Positions 1 to 6,301 of a stretch of DNA of 6,301 nucleotides are shown one piece after another. The translations under genes and the position numbers were made by a program. The stretch comes from an uncultured Victivallales bacterium (lineage in GTDB: Bacteria; Verrucomicrobiota; Lentisphaeria; Oligosphaerales; JAFGRS01). The notes under the pieces are model-generated. The model saw only the letters and a list, made by a program, of their open reading frames with translations. It did not search any database and was not told the DNA's origin. Position 1 is the first letter of the stretch; every line of letters starts with the position of its first letter. Location of the stretch: assembly GCA_903834675.1 (NCBI GenBank), contig CAILKC010000440.1:1-6301 (forward strand), given 5' to 3'.

Positions 1-41
1 CTGCGTGGCCGCCGCGGCGCCGACGCAGCGGCGCCCTCCAA

Positions 42-73
42 CGCCCTTCGTCCGCCGCGGCGGACGAGGGGCG
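42..73. repeat. GC-rich inverted repeat without loop
   Basis: Positions 42-57 and 58-73 are reverse complements with a single mismatch (47 against 68, a U-G wobble in plus-strand RNA); the central 48-67 is a perfect palindrome of 20 bases. As RNA this gives a very stable hairpin. No T-run follows on either strand, so it is not a textbook intrinsic terminator, but it lies downstream of the four-gene cluster and could protect or end that transcript. A second short hairpin, 1-6 pairing with 23-28 and 10-14 with 15-19, lies next to it at the window edge. Confidence 0.6.
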
Positions 74-129
74 GAATGGGAAGCGCTTGGGGTCATACGA
101 GGTTGCTGCAAGTCTCATACAAGCAAACC

Positions 130-162
130 CCTACGGAGCTGACTTGCGCCCGTGGCCGTAGG
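130..162 (-). terminator. Possible weak terminator after the M81 gene
   Basis: CCTACGG at 130-136 and CCGTAGG at 156-162 form a seven-base-pair stem around a 19-base loop. The stem lies 33 bases past the M81 stop and is followed on the minus strand by GGTTTGCTTGT, which is only moderately T-rich. The long loop and short stem make this a weak candidate; the stronger hairpin at 42-73 may do the job instead. Confidence 0.3.
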
Positions 163-195
163 TATCGTTGATGGGGCCGTTCGGCGCGGTCGGGC

Positions 196-1623
196 TCAGA
201 TTGGGTCCAGCGGGTAGAGCGGGCGTCTGATCTTCGTATAGGTGAAGGTGCTCAGGTCCGTCGACGAGAATCCCGGCGTTGCACTCAGGACATAGCTGTA
301 GACGCTGGGTGGATAGGCGACGCGGAAGGCGAAGCCCCCTTTGCAGACGGTCAGGCGGTAGGTCTCCGGCCGGATGCCCATGGCCTGCGGCAGGTCGAGC
401 GTGTTGGGTCCGACCGCGAGCGCATTCAGCAGCAGCGTGACCCCGCCGATCTCAAGCCGCGCCGAGGCGAAGGGCTGGCTCGCGTCCGAGAGGCGGCTGA
501 CTCTGCCGGTCAGCCGCAGCGGCGGTCCGTACAAGGGATGCGATTTTCCGCCGACGTCCAGCGTGATGGTAGCCCCCACGCCGGCGCTTACCGCCCGCGC
601 CGCCGCCTCGGGATCCCAGAGCTGTACGAAGGCGGAGTCCACTCCTTGCCTGAGGATCTCGCCCAGCAGCGCGGTTCCGTCGCCTGGCGTGCCGGCGCCG
701 ATGTTGTCGCCGCCATCGGCGATGGCAACCGGCGGCTGGGCGGAACGCGCCGCCAAGCGTACCGCCTCACGGGCATCGGGCAGAGGCACCCAGTAGTCCT
801 GGCGGTGCGCGAACAGCAGGGCTCCGAGTTCGTCGGCAGCGCCTTGCGCCAGGCCCCGGTCGGCGTCCGCGGTCACTACCACCCCGACCCCGACCTCGGG
901 TACATCCTGCTGCATGAAGCCCTGGGCCGGACAGGCCAGCAGCACACCGGGGAGGGTGCGTTCCATCTCGGCGGCGCGCTCGTAGATCAGCCTCATGGGC
1001 AGATCCTGCGGCAGCACATTCAGCGGCGGCCCGATCAGGAGCGGCGGCTTGGCGAGCGCGGTGACCGGCCTGATCTCGCCGCGCAGCGCCCGCCACAGCA
1101 CGTCGGCCACCTCCCGACCGCGCTCCGGCATATCGGTATGCGGATAGCAGCGGTAGACGCTGACGATGTCCGCCTGGCGAATCATGAGCGGGGTCAGGGT
1201 TGCATGCATGTCCAGGGTTACAGCGATGGGGATTCCGGGACCGACCAGGCGCCGGACCTGGGCGAGGATCACGCCCTCGCCATCGGCCTGACTCTCGGTC
1301 ACCATGGCGCCGTGCAGGTCAAGGTACACGGCGTCTACGGCGGTCTTCTGCAGCGTCTCCAGCAGGCCGCCGACGATCTCGGCGAACGCCTCATCGGTCA
1401 CCCTGCCCCCCGGCGGGGCCGCCGCATACACCGACCCCAGCAGCTCCACCGCATCACGGTGCCTCTCCATGGCTGCCACGAAACCGCCCAGGCAACCGGG
1501 CGCATCCGCCCGCACCACATCGGCCCCGTAGCGGGCGCCACGACGGAAGCTGCCCAGGTCGGTCAGGACCGGGTTGAAGGTATTGGTCTCGTGGGAAAAG
1601 CCGCCGACCAGGATCCTCTTCAT
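196..1623 (-). CDS. M81 family metallopeptidase (MlrC-like, DUF1485)
   Basis: The 475-residue product is a zinc-type hydrolase of the M81 family, named after microcystinase C (MlrC), which cleaves linearised microcystin. Most family members have unknown substrates, so no microcystin role is claimed here. The protein opens with the family signature GGFSHETNTF (residues 7-16). Likely metal-binding motifs follow: DLHGAM (102-107), TLDMHATLT (136-144) and YPHTDMPERG (160-169). The DUF1485 N-terminal domain covers about residues 1-290. The MlrC C-terminal domain follows from about 298, with IADGGDNIGAGTPGDGT (301-317) near its start. Length is close to the family norm of about 490. There is no signal peptide, so it is probably cytoplasmic. 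The ATG is supported by AGGAG at 1637-1633, nine bases upstream. It is the last gene of the minus-strand cluster, 38 bases after the RraA-like gene. The family is certain; the substrate is unknown. Confidence 0.93.
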   Translation of the reverse strand: MKRILVGGFSHETNTFNPVLTDLGSFRRGARYGADVVRADAPGCLGGFVAAMERHRDAVELLGSVYAAAPPGGRVTDEAFAEIVGGLLETLQKTAVDAVYLDLHGAMVTESQADGEGVILAQVRRLVGPGIPIAVTLDMHATLTPLMIRQADIVSVYRCYPHTDMPERGREVADVLWRALRGEIRPVTALAKPPLLIGPPLNVLPQDLPMRLIYERAAEMERTLPGVLLACPAQGFMQQDVPEVGVGVVVTADADRGLAQGAADELGALLFAHRQDYWVPLPDAREAVRLAARSAQPPVAIADGGDNIGAGTPGDGTALLGEILRQGVDSAFVQLWDPEAAARAVSAGVGATITLDVGGKSHPLYGPPLRLTGRVSRLSDASQPFASARLEIGGVTLLLNALAVGPNTLDLPQAMGIRPETYRLTVCKGGFAFRVAYPPSVYSYVLSATPGFSSTDLSTFTYTKIRRPLYPLDPI

Positions 1624-1661
1624 CTGCGACTACTCCTGACTTCTGACACCCGCCGCCGGGT

Positions 1662-2315
1662 TCACAGCACGCCGTGCTTTTGGAAGGTCGCGACCACACT
1701 GGCTCCGGCCCGCAGTTCAGCGCGCACCGTGCTCTCGGCGTTCACCTTCTCCCAAGCCTTGGCCACGACGCGGTCCACGAGGTCCCGCGGCACCACGACC
1801 ACGCCGTCCACATCGCCGAAGACCAGATCGCCCGGACACACTGGCACCCCGCCACAGACGATCGGGGTGTTGCGGCGCTTGCCATCCATGCGCCCGAGGG
1901 AGTCATAGGGCGTCAGCCCGGCGGCGAAGGTCGGGAAGTTCAGCGCCGTGATCTCCGCGTAGTCGCGAACCCCGCCATCGGTGATGACGCCGGCGGCCTG
2001 CCGGCCCACCGCGGCATTGCTCAGCAAGCCGCCCCAGAAGGCCGATAGCTCGCGCGCCTCGCACTGGGCCACCACCACCTGGCCCGGCTGGAGATCGTCG
2101 ATCAACTCCATCTCAAGCTGAAAGGGCCGGGCCGGGACTGCGCTCACCGCTTCCAGGTGGATGGTGACGGCCTCGCCCCAGGTCTTCATGGTCGGCAGAA
2201 GTGGCCGGATGCGTGGATCCAGGCACTGCCGACGGACCCCCATGGCGTCCATGACATCCATGAGCACGGCACTGCCACACTGGGCGAGTTGATCATGGTA
2301 GCGGCGGTATTGCAC
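1662..2315 (-). CDS. RraA / HMG-aldolase family protein
   Basis: The product, 217 residues from the chosen start, belongs to the family of RraA and 4-hydroxy-4-methyl-2-oxoglutarate (HMG) / oxaloacetate-type aldolases, older names for which include 'dimethylmenaquinone methyltransferase'. Such aldolases use a divalent metal to cleave 2-keto-acids and release pyruvate. The signature G-x20-R-D-x2-E is present: G96, R117-D118 and E121, within GVITDGGVRDYAEI. A second hallmark, PGDLVFGDVDGVVVVP (161-176), follows. Presence of the acidic residues fits an aldolase better than the RNase E inhibitor RraA of enterobacteria, but the substrate cannot be read. The frame stays open upstream into the cca gene. 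The GTG at 2315 was chosen because GGGAG lies seven bases before it, and because family homology begins just after it. GTGs at 2354 and 2351 are possible but have no comparable ribosome binding site. The M81 gene follows 38 bases downstream. Confidence 0.9.
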   Translation of the reverse strand: MQYRRYHDQLAQCGSAVLMDVMDAMGVRRQCLDPRIRPLLPTMKTWGEAVTIHLEAVSAVPARPFQLEMELIDDLQPGQVVVAQCEARELSAFWGGLLSNAAVGRQAAGVITDGGVRDYAEITALNFPTFAAGLTPYDSLGRMDGKRRNTPIVCGGVPVCPGDLVFGDVDGVVVVPRDLVDRVVAKAWEKVNAESTVRAELRAGASVVATFQKHGVL

Positions 2316-2322
2316 AGGCGTT

Positions 2323-2327
2323 CTCCC
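2323..2327 (-). promoter_or_regulatory. Ribosome binding site of the RraA-like gene
   Basis: On the minus strand GGGAG ends seven bases before the GTG at 2315. This decides the start: the frame is open as far as 2522, but no other in-frame ATG or GTG in the intergenic part has a comparable site, and starts further up would overlap cca. Confidence 0.6.
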
Positions 2328-2379
2328 GAAACCCCTACGGTCCCTGGTCACCACAGCGGCCGCCCGCGGCGTCCTGCCT

Positions 2380-3759
2380 TCAGCCCTGCGGAAAATGCTG
2401 CCTGACCCAGGCGAGAGCCTCGTCCGGGGTCTCGACCAGGTGTTCGAGACGGGCATCCTCGAGCGCCCGCAGCAGCGCTCCCATCTGCGGACCCGGGCGG
2501 TAGCCGGCCGCCAGCAAGTCATCCCCCCGCAACAGGGGTTTCAGCACCGGCGGCGTTGCCTGCTCTTTCTCGTAGGCCAACCGTACCTTCTCATACACAT
2601 CGAGCTTACCGTGACTGCCCCCGCAGTCCAGCCGGTGCAGCTCCAGGTGATACGGAAACCCCTCGTCGCGCAGAAAGCGCCGCCGTTTGGCTTCCCGCAT
2701 GTCGGGCACGTGCATGAAGTGCATGTGCTCTGCCACCAACTCCACCACCGGCCGACTCAGTTTCGTCGCCCGCCGTAGCCGCGTCAGAATAGCCTCGGCC
2801 AGCCTCGCCCCGACCGCGTCGTGGCCGTAGAAGCAGATGCGCTCACTCTCGGTCCGCGTCTCGGGTTTACCGACGTCATGCAACAGGGTGGCCCAGCCCA
2901 GAACCGCGCAATCATGAGCCTCCCCAGAAAGCCCCGGCGGGAGCTCCCGCGGCAACGCCTGCACCCGCGCATCCCAGGCCCCCAGCATCGCCAGCGTATG
3001 TGCCCACACGTCCCCCTCGGGATGAAACTCCGGCGGCTGCGTCACGCCCTGCAATCGAGCCACCTCGGGAAGCACCACCCGCAGCAGCCCGGTCACCTCC
3101 AAAAGCTCCATGCTGCGCCGCGCGGCGCCCTCCGTCAGCATCCGCGTCAACTCGTCCCCCAGGCGTTCCCCGGAGACCGAGGCGGCCAACGCCGCGAGCT
3201 CCTGCATCGCCGCCGCGGTCGCCGGGTCCAGGTCGAAACCGGTCCGGGCCGCAAAACGCACCGCCCGCAACAGCCGCAGGTGGTCCTCGCCAAAGCGCAG
3301 CCGTGGCTCGCCCACCGTCCGCACCCGCCGCCGCCGGATGTCGTCCACCCCGCCAACCCAGTCCAATAAGCGGCCCTCGAGCGGGTCATACATCAAGGCG
3401 TTGATGGTGAAATCCCGGCGGGCCACGTCTGCTTCCGGACCGGTGAAGACGACGTGGTCCGGCCGCCGACCGTCGGAGTACTCACCGTCGCCCCGGAACG
3501 TCGCCACCTCGTACGTCCCTTCCGCCAGCGCCACCAGCATCACGCCAAAAGCCTTCCCCACGGGAATGGTGCGCTCGAACAGGGTCGCAATCCGCTCTGG
3601 CGTCGCGTCGGTCGCGATGTCCCAGTCCTTGGCCGGACAGCCCAGCAACTGGTCTCGCACGCAGCCACCTACCAGGTACGCCCGCTGCCCGGCGTCACGC
3701 AGACGACGAATGACAGCCAGCGCGCCGACATCGCAGGTAAGGGTTGGGCTGGGGGGCAT
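2380..3759 (-). CDS. cca: CCA tRNA nucleotidyltransferase / poly(A) polymerase with HD domain
   Basis: This class II nucleotidyltransferase of 459 residues probably adds or repairs the 3' CCA of tRNAs from CTP and ATP in the cytoplasm. The head domain has YLVGGCVRD (28-36), the metal-binding KDWDIATDA (44-52, D45 and D47), RRDFTINALMYDP (114-126) and the nucleotide-selecting EDHLR (158-162, EDxxR type). An HD phosphohydrolase domain follows, with H254, LLHDVGKP (292-299) and a likely last ligand D378. The C-terminus has the usual LLRGDDLLAAGYRPGPQMG block (409-427). Sequence alone does not separate CCA-adding, A-adding and poly(A)-polymerase activity, so the gene symbol is provisional. An ATG at 3834 would overlap the preceding gene; the ATG at 3759 lies 29 bases after that gene's stop and fits where family similarity begins. 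It has no clear Shine-Dalgarno, so it may depend on translation of the gene before it. Confidence 0.93.
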   Translation of the reverse strand: MPPSPTLTCDVGALAVIRRLRDAGQRAYLVGGCVRDQLLGCPAKDWDIATDATPERIATLFERTIPVGKAFGVMLVALAEGTYEVATFRGDGEYSDGRRPDHVVFTGPEADVARRDFTINALMYDPLEGRLLDWVGGVDDIRRRRVRTVGEPRLRFGEDHLRLLRAVRFAARTGFDLDPATAAAMQELAALAASVSGERLGDELTRMLTEGAARRSMELLEVTGLLRVVLPEVARLQGVTQPPEFHPEGDVWAHTLAMLGAWDARVQALPRELPPGLSGEAHDCAVLGWATLLHDVGKPETRTESERICFYGHDAVGARLAEAILTRLRRATKLSRPVVELVAEHMHFMHVPDMREAKRRRFLRDEGFPYHLELHRLDCGGSHGKLDVYEKVRLAYEKEQATPPVLKPLLRGDDLLAAGYRPGPQMGALLRALEDARLEHLVETPDEALAWVRQHFPQG

Positions 3760-3788
3760 AGGATTCAGCAGTCGCCGGGCGCCGCAGT

Positions 3789-4556
3789 TCAGGGGCTGAC
3801 GATCTGGTCGTACGCCGTCAGTGGCCGGTACCAAATGTTACGGAAACGCACCAGATCGCTGTGATCCTGCAGCTTCAGCGGCCCGCTCGGCGCATGCGGC
3901 TTGTACTCGGCCGTCTTGCGGTGCTGCGTGGGCCCCTGCAGTTCCTTCATCAGGTGCAGCAGTACGCCATTTTGAAACACCGTCAGATAGGCCGGCGAAA
4001 CCAGCCGCTCCCCGGCAAAGCGCGGGCCGATCCAGACGATGTCGTAAGTCTGCCACTCGCCCGGCTTGCGACAGGCGTTGACCAGCGGCGGACATTGACC
4101 GTATATGGCCCCTGTCGTGCCGTCGGGGTAGGTCAGGTTATCGTAGCAATCCAGCACCTGAATCTCGTACTGACCCAGCAGGAAAACCCCGCTGTTGCCA
4201 CGGCCTTGGCTAGTGCCCTTGACCACCTCCGGCTCGGCCCATTCGACGTGCAACTGACAGTCGCCAAACTCGGCCTTCGAGTGGATGTCGCCCTTGCCAG
4301 GAACGACCTCCATGTAGCCGTTCTCAGTCTTCCACTCGGCCGGGCCGTCCGTCTTGCTGAACCAGTTCGCCAGGTCGCGCCCATCAAATAGCACGATGGC
4401 GTCGGAAGGCGGCAGCCCGGCGACCGCCTGGGTGCTGCTGCTGCCCGGCAACACCACCCGGGGCTGCGGGCGCTTGCCGTCGTGAACCCGCCAGCAACTG
4501 CCCGGGATGATCGGCGTATCGTCATATCCCACATTCGGCTTGACCGTGTCTGCCAT
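3789..4556 (-). CDS. DUF1080 domain protein (3-keto-disaccharide hydrolase-like fold)
   Basis: The 255-residue product carries one DUF1080 domain, a concanavalin/LamG-like beta-sandwich. Some members of the family are reported as 3-keto-disaccharide hydrolases and others as carbohydrate-binding modules. The domain starts at about residue 52 with IVLFDGRDLANW (54-65). It continues with the glycine-rich GRGNSGVFLLGQYEIQVLD (118-136), ending in the family's conserved Y-E-I-Q-V-L-D. Then come the GAIYGQCPP loop (149-157), the strand WQTYDIVW (168-175) and a closing VRFRNIWYRPL (236-246). Residues 1-50 (GYDDTP, PGSCWRVHDGKRPQPRVV) resemble an N-terminal extension seen in one subgroup. No signal peptide or lipobox is visible from this start or from the upstream ATG at 4622. 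The start at 4556 is favoured because AAGGAG lies eight bases upstream and the predicted promoter overlaps the region just above 4622. It is the first gene of the minus-strand cluster. Its substrate is unknown. Confidence 0.88.
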   Translation of the reverse strand: MADTVKPNVGYDDTPIIPGSCWRVHDGKRPQPRVVLPGSSSTQAVAGLPPSDAIVLFDGRDLANWFSKTDGPAEWKTENGYMEVVPGKGDIHSKAEFGDCQLHVEWAEPEVVKGTSQGRGNSGVFLLGQYEIQVLDCYDNLTYPDGTTGAIYGQCPPLVNACRKPGEWQTYDIVWIGPRFAGERLVSPAYLTVFQNGVLLHLMKELQGPTQHRKTAEYKPHAPSGPLKLQDHSDLVRFRNIWYRPLTAYDQIVSP

Positions 4557-4564
4557 GCCCTGCA

Positions 4565-4570
4565 CTCCTT
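4565..4570 (-). promoter_or_regulatory. Ribosome binding site of the DUF1080 gene
   Basis: AAGGAG on the minus strand ends eight bases before the ATG at 4556. It favours this start over the in-frame ATG at 4622, which would sit almost on the predicted transcription start and have no leader. Confidence 0.65.
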
Positions 4571-4627
4571 CACGGAAAACTGCGTACTCGACCGCTTCTC
4601 GGTTCGTCCACCGACGCCCCATCGGCT

Positions 4628-4655
4628 ATCGTAAGCACAGACGCCCTCATGTCAA
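4628..4655 (-). promoter_or_regulatory. Sigma70-like promoter for the minus-strand cluster
   Basis: On the minus strand TTGACA (4655-4650) matches the -35 consensus at all six positions. A 16-base spacer leads to TACGAT (4633-4628), four of six matches to the -10 consensus including the key T-A and A-T positions. Transcription would start near 4621, giving a leader of about 65 bases before the DUF1080 gene. The location between two divergent genes fits. The call rests on pattern matching only; the organism's sigma-factor preferences are unknown. Confidence 0.55.
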
Positions 4656-4695
4656 GAAGCGGGCGGCTGAATGCACTCGACCGGAAAGGTGGATC

Positions 4696-6054
4696 ATGGC
4701 TCGTCCGTATCGTATCTGCGTGATCAGCTTGGGCTGCCCAAAAAACCTGGTGGACGCCGAAGTCATGTGCGGCACCCTCGCCAGCGCCGGCTTTCAACTC
4801 ACCGACGACCGCGATGCCGCCGACCTGCTGCTCATCAACACCTGCAGCTTCATCAAGGACGCCCGGACCGAGGCCGACGACGAAATCCTCCAGGCCCTGC
4901 GCTGGAAACGCCGCGGTCGCGGGCGCCGCAAAGTCGCCGTGGCCGGCTGCCTGCCCCAACGCGCCCCCGCCGAAACCGCCCAGGCCTACCCCGAGGTCGA
5001 CCTCTTCCTCAGCCTCGATGACGTGCCGCGGGCGGCGCAGCTCGTGCGCGGACTCCGCGATGCCGATAACCCCGACCACGCCGCCCGCAATGTCCCCGCG
5101 GGCCTCCTCCCGACCTACCTCTACGACCACACCGCGCCGCGCCTCACCCTCACCCCCGCGTCCTATGCCTACGTCAAGATCGCCGAGGGCTGCGACCATC
5201 GCTGCGCCTACTGCAGCATCCCCGCTATCCGTGGTCGCCAGCGCAGTCGGCCGATCGCCTCGGTGCTCGAAGAGTGCCGTCAACTTCTGGGCCAGGGCGC
5301 CGGGGAACTCGACCTGATCGCCCAGGACACCAGCCGCTACGGCCTCGACCGGGACGATGGCGCCGGCCTCGGCGAACTCGTCCGCCAGATCGACACGCTG
5401 CCCGGCAAGTTCTGGGTCCGCCTGCTCTATACTCATCCCCGCTACGTCACCGAGCCTCTGATCGACGCGCTGGCCGCCAGCCCCCATGTCGTGCCGTATC
5501 TCGATATTCCCCTGCAGCACATCAGCGACCCCCTCCTCAAGGCCATGCGCCGAGGCTTGGGTGGCCGGGAAACGCGGCATCTCATGGAACGTCTGCGCGA
5601 ACGCTGGCCGGGCGTCGCGGTCCGCACCACCTTCCTCGTCGGTTTCCCCGGCGAGACCGAGGCGGATTTCGAAGCGCTGCTGCACTACGTCAGCGAGTAC
5701 CGCTTCGACCGCCTGGGCGTCTTCGCCTACTCCCCTGAGGCCGGCACCCCCGCCGCCGAGATCAGCGCGGGATGCGTGCCGCCGGCAACGGCCGCCGCCC
5801 GCCGCGATGCCCTCATGGCCCGGCAGCAAGGCATCGCCACCGAGACTAACCGCGCTCTCATCGGCCGTACCCTGAGCGTCATCGCCGACCGCGAAGAGCC
5901 CTCGGGCCGCTACCTCGGCCGCACCGCTGCCGATGCCCCCGACATCGATAACGTCGTCCACTTCCGCGGCCCCCGCGGCGGTATCGCTGGCCACTTCGCT
6001 CAGGTCCGCATCGATAAAGCCACCGCCTACGACCTCTCCGGCACCGCGGTGTGA
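4696..6054 (+). CDS. rimO: Ribosomal protein S12 methylthiotransferase RimO
   Basis: RimO is a radical-SAM enzyme that adds a methylthio group to the beta carbon of a conserved aspartate of ribosomal protein S12 (Asp89 in E. coli). The 452-residue product has all three domains. The N-terminal MTTase domain has SLGCPKNLVD (11-20), INTCSF (47-52) and AGCLPQR (83-89), so C14, C50 and C85 can hold one 4Fe-4S cluster. The radical-SAM core has the C-x3-C-x2-C motif in EGCDHRCAYCSIP (C166, C170, C173), then LIAQDTSRYG (207-216), YLDIPLQH (268-275) and FLVGFPGET (313-321). A TRAM domain fills about residues 382-449. SLGCPKN and the EGCDHRC-C-IP-IRG context favour RimO over its tRNA-modifying relative MiaB. 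Length matches E. coli RimO (441). AAAGG at 4685-4689 lies six bases before the ATG at 4696. A longer frame reaches 4507, but it would run back into the divergent gene. Confidence 0.96.
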   Translation: MARPYRICVISLGCPKNLVDAEVMCGTLASAGFQLTDDRDAADLLLINTCSFIKDARTEADDEILQALRWKRRGRGRRKVAVAGCLPQRAPAETAQAYPEVDLFLSLDDVPRAAQLVRGLRDADNPDHAARNVPAGLLPTYLYDHTAPRLTLTPASYAYVKIAEGCDHRCAYCSIPAIRGRQRSRPIASVLEECRQLLGQGAGELDLIAQDTSRYGLDRDDGAGLGELVRQIDTLPGKFWVRLLYTHPRYVTEPLIDALAASPHVVPYLDIPLQHISDPLLKAMRRGLGGRETRHLMERLRERWPGVAVRTTFLVGFPGETEADFEALLHYVSEYRFDRLGVFAYSPEAGTPAAEISAGCVPPATAAARRDALMARQQGIATETNRALIGRTLSVIADREEPSGRYLGRTAADAPDIDNVVHFRGPRGGIAGHFAQVRIDKATAYDLSGTAV

Positions 6055-6301
6055 CCTCTGCCATGCCTGCTACCCGTGCCGTGGGCCCCCGTCCTTTCCG
6101 TCCTTGGCGACCACCTGGCTCACGCTGGCGCGACCGATGCCCGTCCTAACGCCTATGGGGCCAGGGCATTAAGCAAGCGCCGTCAGCTTCGGGGCCGAGC
6201 CCTCGTACGGCCGGTCGCTGCGCGCCTCTGATTCCGTCTGAGTCCAAGGCTGTTTTGTCTTCCGGCAACCGTGCTTGCTGGCCGACACGACGTGTGAAAG
6301 C
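6055..6301. other. Noncoding flank downstream of rimO
   Basis: I see no gene with a convincing start, ribosome binding site or family motif in these 247 bases. Modest pairing is possible: ATGCCC at 6137-6142 with GGGCAT at 6164-6169, nested inside GGCGC at 6127-6131 with GCGCC at 6177-6181. No T-run follows this structure, so a rimO terminator cannot be assigned. A short T-rich stretch (GTTTTGTCTT, 6252-6261) lacks a good stem before it. The next gene probably begins beyond the window. Confidence 0.5.

Noticed and set aside
1..118. A minus-strand frame from an ATG at 118 that stays open to the left edge, with AGGGG about nine bases upstream
   Set aside because: Only 39 codons are visible, ending in an arginine-rich stretch, and it runs through the perfect palindrome at 48-67. 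A second frame is open over the same stretch. A partial gene cannot be excluded but is not supported.
538..1908. A 456-codon open frame on the plus strand, antisense to the M81 and RraA-like genes
   Set aside because: The translation is rich in R, H, Q, G and P, crosses two well-supported genes and has no recognisable domain. Shadow frame.
2316..2522. A longer N-terminus for the RraA-like protein starting at 2522
   Set aside because: It would overlap the 3' end of cca by more than 140 bases, and the extra residues are arginine-rich shadow sequence without family similarity.
4507..4695. A longer N-terminus for RimO starting at 4507
   Set aside because: It would overlap the divergent DUF1080 gene and its promoter. 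RimO similarity begins at the ATG at 4696, which has its own ribosome binding site.
4570..5994. A 474-codon open frame on the minus strand, antisense to rimO
   Set aside because: It lies wholly within the rimO region in antisense. The translation is a low-complexity run of G, A, V, D and E with no family motif, as expected from third-position GC bias.
6127..6181. Nested inverted repeats considered as a rimO terminator or structured RNA
   Set aside because: The stems are only five and six base pairs around long loops, and no T-run follows. Too weak to call.

Overview
The window holds five complete protein-coding genes and almost no spare sequence. It is GC-rich chromosomal DNA, roughly two thirds G+C by eye, with strong G/C bias at third codon positions. 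A DUF1080-type protein, an M81 metallopeptidase and a two-domain bacterial CCA nucleotidyltransferase together suggest a free-living heterotroph from a group such as Planctomycetes, Armatimonadetes, Hydrogenedentes or a similar lineage. That placement is inference from gene content; no single marker fixes it. I see no tRNA, rRNA, CRISPR array, transposase, phage gene or integration site.

Layout. Positions 1-195 are a short noncoding flank with a near-perfect GC-rich inverted repeat (42-73) and a weak terminator-like hairpin (130-162). Four genes then lie on the minus strand. Read in the direction of transcription they are a DUF1080 protein (4556-3789), a CCA-adding enzyme or poly(A) polymerase (3759-2380), an RraA/HMG-aldolase-like protein (2315-1662) and an M81/MlrC-like metallopeptidase (1623-196). 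The gaps are 29, 64 and 38 bases, so they may form one transcription unit. A strong sigma70-like promoter (TTGACA, 16 bases, TACGAT) lies at 4655-4628, just upstream of the first gene. Divergently, rimO (4696-6054, plus strand) encodes the ribosomal protein S12 methylthiotransferase. Positions 6055-6301 contain no gene I can support.

How the genes may work together. Two genes are housekeeping functions of translation: tRNA 3'-end maturation and S12 modification. The other three look metabolic: a carbohydrate-binding or glycoside-cleaving fold, a pyruvate-type aldolase fold and a metallohydrolase. The rraA-like and M81 genes are adjacent with good ribosome binding sites and could be consecutive steps in breaking down a small organic substrate, which the sequence does not identify. 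I did not find a new defence, mobile or regulatory system. The points worth a second look are the mixed operon, the DUF1080 protein without an export signal, the promoter and a few small repeats.
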